13,706 bases of DNA from Rhodobiaceae bacterium (GTDB lineage: Bacteria; Pseudomonadota; Alphaproteobacteria; Parvibaculales; Parvibaculaceae). Both the position numbers and the translations under genes were made by a program. The notes under the pieces were generated by a model. That model ran no database searches. It had not been told where the DNA came from and saw nothing but the letters and a program-made list of their open reading frames with translations. Shown one piece after another: positions 1 through 6,700 of this stretch. The DNA is taken from contig NVWR01000001.1 in the NCBI GenBank assembly GCA_002746275.1, positions 1,061,476 through 1,075,181 on the forward strand. The letters are read 5' to 3'. Numbering within the stretch: the first letter of the stretch is position 1; every line of letters starts with the position of its first letter.

Positions 1-52
1 CAGCCCCAACCCTCCATCACTGGCCGCATCTGGGTTGAGATGCCTCAGTCTC

Positions 53-97
53 GGGAATATATGGGATATCATGGGACATCATGGGGGTCAACGGGAT
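53..97. repeat. Five GGG-core repeats in 10-bp phase, MraZ-box-like
   Basis: The plus strand shows GGGAA, GGGAT, GGGAC, GGGGG and GGGAT with their GGG cores at 53, 63, 73, 83 and 93, a perfect 10-bp period over five units; four of the five are followed by A. The base before the core is C or T. MraZ, the autoregulator of the division and cell-wall cluster, binds TGGGN direct repeats separated by 5 nt, which is the same period. The minus-strand gene order here (djlA-like, amidase, rnpB) and the minus-strand promoter overlapping the repeats suggest mraZ lies just left of position 1. The repeats read GGG on the plus strand, so their orientation relative to mraZ needs the neighbouring sequence. 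The repeat pattern is seen directly; the MraZ link is inferred. Confidence 0.6.
63..91 (-). promoter_or_regulatory. Putative promoter reading left, probably toward mraZ
   Basis: On the minus strand TTGACC (91-86) and TATCCC (68-63) are separated by 17 bp. The -35 is good and the -10 is poor. The elements lie inside the GGG repeat array, as expected for an autorepressed promoter. The start site would be near position 55 and the gene would lie beyond the left edge, so nothing in the window confirms it. Confidence 0.35.
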
Positions 98-187
98 TAA
101 CCAGTAATGATGTGGGTTTATGCGGCTTTCAACGGCATTTACAGCTCCATATTAACCATTTTGACTTGAGAACATAAGATGAACATT

Positions 188-214
188 GTCGTGCAGGGAG
201 ACTAATACCACGAC
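188..214 (-). terminator. Weak hairpin downstream of rnpB
   Basis: GTCGTG and CACGAC form a perfect 6-bp stem around a 15-nt loop, about 50 nt past the 3' end of rnpB on its strand. The following sequence is AT-rich but has no clear T run, so this is at best a weak terminator or processing stop. The rest of 98-261 shows no gene or other clear structure. Confidence 0.2.
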
Positions 215-261
215 ATCTTGACGACCACCGGGGTCTCTCTACCAGCCGTAGAAAAGGGTAA

Positions 262-652
<391 letters not shown>

Positions 653-659
653 AGAGATA

Positions 660-688
660 GAGATACGCCCTGGGTCCTAGCTTGTCGA
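660..688 (-). promoter_or_regulatory. rnpB promoter
   Basis: On the minus strand TCGACA (688-683) and TATCTC (665-660) are 17 bp apart, a sigma-70-type arrangement. The mature 5' end of rnpB predicted from helix P1 is about 7 nt downstream of the -10, exactly where transcription would start. This agreement between RNA end and promoter spacing is the main support. It begins 10 bp after the LysR stop codon, with no terminator visible between. Confidence 0.7.
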
Positions 689-698
689 GACACGGGCC

Positions 699-1604
699 TT
701 ATTGGGGAAAATTGAATTCCTTCCGCAACATCTCAAGCAACTTCAGGCTCGCCGCACTCAAATACCCTTCTCGCCGAACGATCGCCATCACCGGATGACG
801 CGCATCGAGATCCCCCACAGAAATAGTCGAGAGCATGGCCGCCCCAATCTCCTCACCAACGCTGCTTTCAGGCAGCAGACCAATGCCAAAACCCGCCTCA
901 ATCAGCCGTTTTTGCGCCGTCAGACTATCGACAGGCGCCCAACTGATCGAAGCAATACCGCGCACCAGAAATTGGGCAAAAATGTTCTCAGCGGATGCTT
1001 CGCGATGCGCATAATCCTTCGGAAAGGCCAGCCAGTGGTCGGCGCGCAGGTCAGAAAGCTTTTTTACCCGGCCTCCTGCAAATCGGTGTTCTGGGGGACA
1101 GACAACAACCAGCTTTTCAGACGGCAGCGCGTGATTGGTAAGATCAGTCGAGGGGTCTTCCAGATAACGAAGACCGATCGATACCTCTCCACGACGCACG
1201 AGATCACTCACCCCATCACTCGTTGCGGTTTGCAGAGATAATTGCGCTTCGGGAAATTTCGCCACAAATTGCTTCAGAACCACCGTCAGGTGAGTGCTCG
1301 CCAGCGTCCCCACTGTGGCAAGAGACACCGGCCCGGCATTGCCTGAAGCAAGTGCGGTGACGGCTTCTCTCGCATCCCTTACCGCAGCAGCGACACGTTC
1401 AGCGTGAGGCAAAAGCACCTTGCCCGCCTGACTAAGCACCACACCACCGGAAATCCGCTCAAACAGCGGCACGCCGAGCTCGTCTTCGAGCAGCGCAATC
1501 CGGCGGCTGATAGCGGGCTGCGTTCGCCCCAACAGATCAGCGGCTTTGGAAAACCCGCCTGCCCGGTGAATAGCAATAAAGGTACTCAGCGCGTCAGAAT
1601 CCAT
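699..1604 (-). CDS. LysR-family transcriptional regulator
   Basis: A DNA-binding regulator of 301 residues, the usual length for LysR proteins. The N-terminal winged helix-turn-helix spans about residues 6-65, with the recognition region from GGFSKAADLL to QPAISRRIALLEDELG (residues 16-44) followed by LFER. The rest is the two-lobed effector-binding domain typical of the family. Another ATG lies four codons upstream at 1616. I prefer 1604 because it places the first conserved Phe at residue 9 as in most LysR proteins and has GGA 7 nt ahead, whereas 1616 has no ribosome site. It diverges from an isocitrate lyase/PEP mutase-like gene, so by the usual LysR arrangement it probably controls that gene and itself. 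The inducer is not predictable. Confidence 0.93.
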   Translation of the reverse strand: MDSDALSTFIAIHRAGGFSKAADLLGRTQPAISRRIALLEDELGVPLFERISGGVVLSQAGKVLLPHAERVAAAVRDAREAVTALASGNAGPVSLATVGTLASTHLTVVLKQFVAKFPEAQLSLQTATSDGVSDLVRRGEVSIGLRYLEDPSTDLTNHALPSEKLVVVCPPEHRFAGGRVKKLSDLRADHWLAFPKDYAHREASAENIFAQFLVRGIASISWAPVDSLTAQKRLIEAGFGIGLLPESSVGEEIGAAMLSTISVGDLDARHPVMAIVRREGYLSAASLKLLEMLRKEFNFPQ

Positions 1605-1620
1605 GAGTTCATCCATGCAA

Positions 1621-1654
1621 AAAATTGATCAACACTAGAAATAATATCAATTTT
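1621..1654. promoter_or_regulatory. Inverted repeat, candidate LysR operator
   Basis: A perfect 9-bp inverted repeat, AAAATTGAT (1621-1629) and ATCAATTTT (1646-1654), is separated by 16 bp. The half-sites are about two helical turns apart centre to centre, suitable for a LysR-type tetramer or dimer pair. It begins just upstream of the regulator start and covers the -10 of its promoter, which would allow autorepression. A second shorter repeat, ACTAGA (1634-1639) and TCTAGT (1673-1678), overlaps it. Confidence 0.5.
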
Positions 1655-1670
1655 ACGCATTCAATCACAA
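1641..1670 (-). promoter_or_regulatory. Putative promoter of the LysR gene
   Basis: On the minus strand TTGTGA (1670-1665) and TATTAT (1646-1641) are 18 bp apart. Transcription would begin near 1634, leaving a leader of about 30 nt before the ATG at 1604. No equally good promoter is visible on the plus strand for the lyase-like gene, consistent with an activator-dependent promoter. Confidence 0.45.
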
Positions 1671-1733
1671 GCTCTAGTTTGAGGGAAATTCTGCATCCAC
1701 CCGCAGATCCTCCTCACAGTAAAAGCGATCAGC

Positions 1734-2591
1734 ATGAGCAAATCCAGACAGCCCGACACCGCCAAAACCTTCCGCGAGCTTCACCGCGCCTCCCAAGGCT
1801 TCATCATGCCCAACGCATGGGACGCTGGCACCGCTCGGATATTTGAAGCTGAAGGGTTCAAGGCCATCGCAACCACAAGCGGCGGCATCGCCTTCTCCCT
1901 CGCCAAACAAGATTATCAGGTCGCCAACACCCGCTACGCCGTCACGCAAGAAGAAATGTTTGACCGCATGCGGCAAATTGTTGAGGCGGTCAGCATTCCG
2001 GTGAACGGTGACTTGGAAGCAGGCTATGGAGATAGACCAGAAGACGTTGCACAAACCACTGTCATGGCAATAGAGGCAGGTCTGGCGGGCGGCAACATCG
2101 AAGACAAAAAGCCATTCGAGAATTCACTCTATGAGGAAGACCTAGCAGTTGAACGCATAGCAGCCGCACATGAGGCCATCGCATCACGCGCCAACGCTTT
2201 CGTGCTGACCGCACGAACAGATGCCTATCTATACGCATCTGACGACGCGCTTGGAACAGTTATACGACGCGCCAATAGGTTCTTCGAGGCGGGGGCGACG
2301 TGTGTTTTCGCACCAGGGTTCGCCGACATTGAGACAATCAAATTGATGGTCAAGGAGGTCAATGGACCAGTCAACACCGTCGTCGGCCTCTCCTCCGCTA
2401 AAGGCAATGCACATGAGATGATCGATGCCGGTGTTCAACGGATCAGCATAGGGGGCAGCCTGGCGCGTTCTGTTCTCAGTTACGTGCGCCAGTGCGCAAA
2501 GGACCTGCGGGAGACGGGCAGCTTCGATTTCCCGTCCACGCAAATTTCCCAATCCGACCTCAACACACTCTTTGCCAGATCGACAGAATAA
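1734..2591 (+). CDS. Isocitrate lyase/PEP mutase superfamily protein
   Basis: A cytoplasmic enzyme of 285 residues from the (beta/alpha)8-barrel superfamily that forms or breaks C-C or P-C bonds next to a carboxylate, with Mg2+. Visible landmarks are MPNAWD (25-30), ATTSGG (46-51), the metal-binding segment NGDLEAGYG (91-99, with D93 and E95), IEDK (122-125) and LTARTDAY (158-165). It lacks the KKCGH catalytic motif of true isocitrate and methylisocitrate lyases, and IEDK is followed by KP. It therefore belongs to the broad PEP phosphonomutase/oxaloacetate-decarboxylase-like branch, and the substrate is unknown. The start has only a weak ribosome site. Divergent from a LysR gene that probably regulates it, and followed by a hairpin terminator. 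Confidence 0.9.
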   Translation: MSKSRQPDTAKTFRELHRASQGFIMPNAWDAGTARIFEAEGFKAIATTSGGIAFSLAKQDYQVANTRYAVTQEEMFDRMRQIVEAVSIPVNGDLEAGYGDRPEDVAQTTVMAIEAGLAGGNIEDKKPFENSLYEEDLAVERIAAAHEAIASRANAFVLTARTDAYLYASDDALGTVIRRANRFFEAGATCVFAPGFADIETIKLMVKEVNGPVNTVVGLSSAKGNAHEMIDAGVQRISIGGSLARSVLSYVRQCAKDLRETGSFDFPSTQISQSDLNTLFARSTE

Positions 2592-2592
2592 G

Positions 2593-2613
2593 AGCCGCCC
2601 CTCCGAGGCGGTT
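2593..2613. terminator. Bidirectional hairpin between convergent genes
   Basis: CCGCC (2595-2599) pairs with GGCGG (2607-2611), extended outward by G-T and A-T pairs, around a 7-nt loop. It fits exactly between the TAA of the lyase-like gene (2589-2591) and the TAA of the MFS gene (2616-2618). T-containing sequence follows on both strands, though there is no long T run, so it can plausibly stop transcription from both sides. Confidence 0.6.
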
Positions 2614-2615
2614 GA

Positions 2616-3881
2616 TTAGAGATTTGACTTGGATGGGTCCAAAGCATCGCCAGACACCTGTGCCTGAGAACGTGTGCCTAACAGAACCATGACGGCAATC
2701 AGCGTCAGCACGCTCAATCCGCTCGCGAGCGAGAACAAGGTGACATATCCCAGGGCATCTGCGATCAGACCACTGACCATGGAACTCACCATATACAAGA
2801 AGAGCTGGGCGGAACTCAGCACGGAGAAATCCGTCGCCGATTGCGACCCGGCACTCCATTTCATGAAATAGGAGTAGAGCACCACAATTTCTACGTAGCG
2901 GATCACGGTATCCGCCATCGCCGCCGCAATAGCGAACTCCGGCGGCAGCCCGTCAGCCAACGCAACACCGACAAATGCCAGATAGCAGGCGAGCCGCGCA
3001 ATGCAGAGACCGATTAGACAGGACCGCACCCCAAAACGTCGTATCGCAAGGGCAGCAAGGAATGAGCCAGCCACGCCGATGGTGGCGCCAGAGGCACCGC
3101 TCAGCACACCGATCGTGGTCATGGAGAAACCAAGATCAACCAGAAACGGGATCTCCATCGCCTTGAACAAGCCTTCGCTGCACCGAAAAACAAAGGCGAG
3201 CATCAACACAGACCAAATGCCAGGCTTGCGAAAAAATCGTTTGAGCGATGCCAATTGTCTTTGTGTTTTGGGATCGACAGCTTTTTCTCGCAGAAGCCAG
3301 ACCGGCAAGGCGGCGAAGGTTGTCAGCACAACCATCACCAACATCGCGCGTTCCCAGCCGATCAGATCGTACAGCAGCAATGTGCCCATACCACCAATCA
3401 ACACACCAGCCCCAACACTAGCACCTTGTATGGCGCTCCCTATGGGCCGGTCTTTCACATCCAGATGATCGACAGAAAAACCATCAGCCGCAGCGTCCTG
3501 AGTGGCGCTGGCAAATGCCACGACCAAACCGATCCCAAACACCCACCAATAGTCAACCGCCAGGTTAAGCTGCGAAAGCACAACCATGCCTCCGATCACC
3601 AGCATCTGTGACGGCAGGAGCCAGGACCGGCGACGCCCCAGCCGCTTCGACCAGAACCGGTCGATCAAAGGCGCCCACATGAATTTGAACACCCAGGGAA
3701 GCAGAAGAAATCCTAGAAACCCCAGAAATGACAACGGCACATCGCTCTTGCGCAAAATCGCAGGCACGGCGAGAGCAAACGCATACATCGGGATCGCCTG
3801 CGCCAGGTACAGACCCCCTATAGCGGCGATCACACCGTTACGTCTGGTCCAGAAACGCTCCCACACGATCAGTTCTTTCAC
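2616..3881 (-). CDS. MFS permease, RhtX/FptX-like siderophore transporter
   Basis: An inner-membrane protein of 421 residues with about 12 hydrophobic segments and the MFS loop between helices 2 and 3 (PLIDRFWSKRLGRRRSW). The AmpG-like layout, with LYLAQAIPMYAF near the N terminus and ATQDAAADGFSVD in the fourth helix region, matches the RhtX/FptX branch, single-component permeases that import Fe-siderophores such as rhizobactin 1021 or pyochelin. The linked TonB-dependent receptor supports that role over muropeptide import, the activity of AmpG itself. The start is GTG, overlapping the stop of the upstream 124-residue gene by GTGA (3881-3878), so translation is probably coupled. Substrate identity is inferred. 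Confidence 0.85.
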   Translation of the reverse strand: MKELIVWERFWTRRNGVIAAIGGLYLAQAIPMYAFALAVPAILRKSDVPLSFLGFLGFLLLPWVFKFMWAPLIDRFWSKRLGRRRSWLLPSQMLVIGGMVVLSQLNLAVDYWWVFGIGLVVAFASATQDAAADGFSVDHLDVKDRPIGSAIQGASVGAGVLIGGMGTLLLYDLIGWERAMLVMVVLTTFAALPVWLLREKAVDPKTQRQLASLKRFFRKPGIWSVLMLAFVFRCSEGLFKAMEIPFLVDLGFSMTTIGVLSGASGATIGVAGSFLAALAIRRFGVRSCLIGLCIARLACYLAFVGVALADGLPPEFAIAAAMADTVIRYVEIVVLYSYFMKWSAGSQSATDFSVLSSAQLFLYMVSSMVSGLIADALGYVTLFSLASGLSVLTLIAVMVLLGTRSQAQVSGDALDPSKSNL

Positions 3882-4252
3882 ACTACGCCAGTCAGAAACA
3901 ATTCAGCCTGCGCCTGTCCCTCTTCGCGTGTGGCGACAGTCACCACCGGCCAGCCAAAACCCCGGCTCAGCGCCCCGTCATCCGGAGGCGGTCCATTCCC
4001 CCGTACGCGAACCATGCCAAGACAGATTTTCTGCAAATGGGGTTTCAGTTTTTTGAAAATAATCGCCTGTTCCCGCCGGTGCTCCGGTGCCATGGGCTCC
4101 ATCACTTCCTCAATGACAGAGATCAGAACAAACGGGTCAACCCGGTCACCAAGTGACTGCAGGGAGGCCAAGTAAGCCTCCCCATCTTTCTCACTCCAAG
4201 GGTCCTGAAAGACACTCCAGAGGATCGCACCCTCTGTTTTGGTTTCAAACAT
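3878..4252 (-). CDS. Uncharacterised 124-residue protein in iron-uptake operon
   Basis: I do not recognise this family. The protein is soluble, without signal peptide or membrane segment. The order of predicted elements is a strand (ILWSVF), a helix (about 20-35), a hydrophobic strand (PFVLISVIEE, near 40-49), a long basic helix (about 58-75), a strand (CLGMVRVR), a Gly/Pro-rich loop and a final strand-helix (WPVVTVATREEGQAQAEL). This alternation resembles a STAS/SpoIIAA-like fold, which is a guess from pattern only. A strong ribosome site, AAGGTGAG, ends 5 nt before the ATG. It lies 37 bp after the receptor and overlaps the permease start by 4 bp, so it is made with both; a role in siderophore handling or transport control is inferred only from position. 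Confidence 0.85.
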   Translation of the reverse strand: MFETKTEGAILWSVFQDPWSEKDGEAYLASLQSLGDRVDPFVLISVIEEVMEPMAPEHRREQAIIFKKLKPHLQKICLGMVRVRGNGPPPDDGALSRGFGWPVVTVATREEGQAQAELFLTGVV

Positions 4253-4289
4253 TTCAACTCACCTTCAGGCTACCAGCGGTCATCCGCCG

Positions 4290-6428
4290 TTAGAATTGCG
4301 TTGCAAACCGCAAAGAGATCATCCGGCCAAAACCGTTGACGAAGAAGTTGCGGTTGGCAGACGCGGTAGGGTTTTGATAGGTGCGGTCCAACACATTACG
4401 AATGCCAAGCGACACCTTGTTGTTGGCATCGATTGCAAAGTCGGCCCCCATGTTGACGAGGAACGCACTGGCTATTTTGACCTGCACCGTTCCATCATTC
4501 TGGTCACGCTCACCAAAATAGACCGCTTCCGCATTGACAGACAGAGCATCCGTAATCTGCATGTCTCCATACCCTGTCAGACGCAGAGGAGGAGCAATCC
4601 GATTGTTGGGCAGGTAAGCATTCAGATCCCCATCACCCGTCGTATCGCGTTTACCTTCGGTCCAGCGCGCCAGCACACCAAGTGTCAGCTCATCTGTTGC
4701 GTCCCACTCACCGGTAAACTCGATCCCATAGATACGCTCTTTTTGCTGCTGCAGCTGGTTGAGCGTCGCATCGAAATTGGTTCCAAGGTCTGACGTGCTG
4801 ACAAACCCGCTCAGGTTCGCACGCATGGTCATCCAGTCGCCTCTCACACCGAGCTCATAATTGTCGACCACAGCGGCTTCTATCCCCAGGCTGGAGAAGT
4901 CGACTATTGCGGGCACAACTGGAAAGGTTGCTGTTCCCGCACGGCGCGTAAAGGCACCGACATCAGGAATAGAAAAGCCCTGACTGAAACCACCATAGAT
5001 CTCCATCTCATCGGTGACGAAGGCGACAACACCCAGGTTAAACACGGCCTCGCTGTAACTGAAGTCACCACCTGTCACTTGCGTAACCGGAATAACTGCA
5101 AAACCAGCAAAATAGGATGGTCGGGAAAAATCGCCTACTTCCAGTTCAAACCGCTCGTAACGCACACCCGCACGCACCTGCAGCCAATCTGTGAGTTTTT
5201 GATCCACCTGCATAAAGGCGGCATAGGAATCCTGTTCCATCGGCGCGATAACGGCCACCCCGTCTTGAAAATGCTGCTCTGTACTGTCGCGACTGATATC
5301 CACACCCCAAGTCACCTGCAGCCCAGAAATGATATCTGACAGATCGCTATCGATCGCCAGCTTCATGCCAAACTGTTCGGCCGTCAGTGTTGTTTGTCCA
5401 TCAGGCGAGACCGGGGATAAAGCATTGCCCGAGAAATAGACAAACGGGTTCACCGCCGAGAGCAATGCATCGGCAAATCGTTTCTCTGTGTCGCTGTAGA
5501 ACGCAAGCAGATCAACCGCGCCAAAGCCCGTGTTGCGGTTGAGATAGCGCGCATGAACATAGTGGGACTTTTCTTCCACTGACTTGCCGGTATAGGGAGC
5601 GGCAGAACTCACGCTAACGGGGCTGGTTCCGTAATTCGTGTAAAATTCCGGCTCCTGATCCAGACGGACGGCTTCCGCTGTGATTTCCACGCGCTGACCG
5701 TCAAATTCATAACCAAGGGTTCCGTTGAGATTGTACTTGTCTGAGTTAGAGAAAGCACCCTGACCCAACAACGGATCATCTGGCAGACGGTTACCATCCC
5801 CATCAAACGTATCGCGCACCTGTTCGCCAGACAGCGAGAGGAAGTAATCGAGATCACCCACCTGCCCTCGCGTGTTGACGGATACTTCTGGTGCGAGAGA
5901 GTCGCCGATGTCACCGGTGAACGCCCGTAGTCCGACAGACACACTTGTTTGCGGGGAGACCCCAGCACCACGGAGGGTGATGAAGTTGATAATGCCACCG
6001 GTCGCGCCATTGCCGTATATGCCGCTCGCTCCGTTGACGATTTCAATGCGTTCCACCTGATTGAGGTCGATCAGCGAAATCAGGCGAGAGGCGTTGCGCA
6101 AGGGTGTATTGCGTGACACGCCATTGACCAGCACCTGGATCGAACGCCCTCGGAAAGTCTCCGCAGCACCAGAGATCGTCTGATTGCTGGCACTGAACCC
6201 AGGAACAAGCCTTTCCAGCAAATCAGCCGGATCATTGGAAAGCTGCAGCTGACGCGCAATGTCCTCCCTCTCGATAATCACCACGGACCCCGGCATGGAA
6301 GAGACCGGACGCTCAGCCCGTGTCGCCGTGACCATGATCGGCCCCAGTTCCCTGGCAGTTTCCTCGGCCACCCCACTGGCAGTCCCCAAAATCAGCGCAA
6401 GCGCCGTCATTCCCGTCAAACGCACCAT
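4290..6428 (-). CDS. TonB-dependent siderophore receptor, IutA/RhtA-like
   Basis: An outer-membrane ferric-siderophore receptor of 712 residues. There is a signal peptide (about 1-21, cleavage after SGVA), a TonB box in GPIMVTAT (29-36), a plug domain to about residue 160 and a 22-strand barrel ending in Phe (RFATQF). The plug segments FRGRSIQVLVNGVS, VERIEIVNGASGIYG and GATGGIINFIT resemble the IutA/RhtA group for citrate-hydroxamate siderophores such as aerobactin and rhizobactin 1021. The adjacent RhtX-like permease agrees. Two start codons are in tandem, GTG at 6431 and ATG at 6428; AAGGGG lies 5 nt and 8 nt before them respectively, so either works. First gene of the operon with the 124-residue protein and the MFS permease. 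Confidence 0.92.
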   Translation of the reverse strand: MVRLTGMTALALILGTASGVAEETARELGPIMVTATRAERPVSSMPGSVVIIEREDIARQLQLSNDPADLLERLVPGFSASNQTISGAAETFRGRSIQVLVNGVSRNTPLRNASRLISLIDLNQVERIEIVNGASGIYGNGATGGIINFITLRGAGVSPQTSVSVGLRAFTGDIGDSLAPEVSVNTRGQVGDLDYFLSLSGEQVRDTFDGDGNRLPDDPLLGQGAFSNSDKYNLNGTLGYEFDGQRVEITAEAVRLDQEPEFYTNYGTSPVSVSSAAPYTGKSVEEKSHYVHARYLNRNTGFGAVDLLAFYSDTEKRFADALLSAVNPFVYFSGNALSPVSPDGQTTLTAEQFGMKLAIDSDLSDIISGLQVTWGVDISRDSTEQHFQDGVAVIAPMEQDSYAAFMQVDQKLTDWLQVRAGVRYERFELEVGDFSRPSYFAGFAVIPVTQVTGGDFSYSEAVFNLGVVAFVTDEMEIYGGFSQGFSIPDVGAFTRRAGTATFPVVPAIVDFSSLGIEAAVVDNYELGVRGDWMTMRANLSGFVSTSDLGTNFDATLNQLQQQKERIYGIEFTGEWDATDELTLGVLARWTEGKRDTTGDGDLNAYLPNNRIAPPLRLTGYGDMQITDALSVNAEAVYFGERDQNDGTVQVKIASAFLVNMGADFAIDANNKVSLGIRNVLDRTYQNPTASANRNFFVNGFGRMISLRFATQF

Positions 6429-6522
6429 CACTCAGTCCCCTTATCTACAATTCGGCGGCGTTACAGACGAAAATCAGCACATTGCGGGCTTCAGTCGGCA
6501 TAAACACCAAACAATTGCGGCG

Positions 6523-6551
6523 ACATTATTAATAGTGATTATTAAATTCAA
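6523..6551 (-). promoter_or_regulatory. Iron-uptake operon promoter with Fur-like dyad
   Basis: On the minus strand TTGAAT (6551-6546) and TAATGT (6528-6523) are separated by 17 bp. The spacer holds TAATAGT-G-ATTATTA (plus strand 6530-6544), an inverted repeat in the 7-1-7 arrangement of Fur-type sites with six of seven pairs matching. A repressor there would block RNA polymerase. Start would be near 6515, giving a leader of about 90 nt. The AT-rich stretch could also be read by other alphaproteobacterial iron regulators; no perfect Irr box was seen. Confidence 0.5.
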
Positions 6552-6582
6552 TCGGGAAATATGGAACATCTCTTACAAAAAA

Positions 6583-6655
6583 TTCGGACATGTTTGGCCG
6601 AAGGCGTCCGTCGATGCCAGGTACAAGAGCCCTTGTGATTGACCAATCGGACGCC
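6583..6655 (+). promoter_or_regulatory. Structured stretch ahead of the oxidoreductase gene
   Basis: GGCGTCCG (6603-6610) is perfectly complementary to CGGACGCC (6648-6655), with a nested hairpin ACAAG-agcc-CTTGT (6623-6636) in the loop. The left arm can instead pair through GTCCG (6606-6610) with CGGAC (6585-6589), and TTCGG/CCGAA (6583-6602) offers a third stem. A dyad GATTG-ac-CAATC (6637-6648) could also be a protein site. The gene starts 45 nt downstream. No convincing plus-strand promoter was found, so whether this is RNA leader or operator DNA is open. Confidence 0.35.
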
Positions 6656-6700
6656 CACATTCCCTCCATCAATCAATACAAAATCCCTGGGGGAAACCTA

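Noticed and set aside
53..116. Possible CRISPR-like repeat array
   Set aside because: The repeated unit is only about 4-5 bp with a 10-bp period. There are no repeat-spacer units of CRISPR size and no cas genes.
61..177. A 38-codon plus-strand frame beginning in the GGG repeats
   Set aside because: No ribosome site, and the start lies inside the repeat array. The regulatory reading explains the sequence better.
1674..2054. A 126-codon minus-strand frame opposite the lyase-like gene
   Set aside because: It overlaps the N-terminal coding half of a clear superfamily member and has no family pattern.
3586..4056. A 156-codon plus-strand frame across the permease and the 124-residue gene
   Set aside because: It runs opposite two genes joined by GTGA coupling, with no ribosome site or domain pattern.
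6590..6700. N-terminal extension of the oxidoreductase to the upstream ATG
   Set aside because: The extension is non-conserved in appearance and covers the hairpin region. The internal ATG at 6701 has a strong ribosome site and the standard MDR N terminus.
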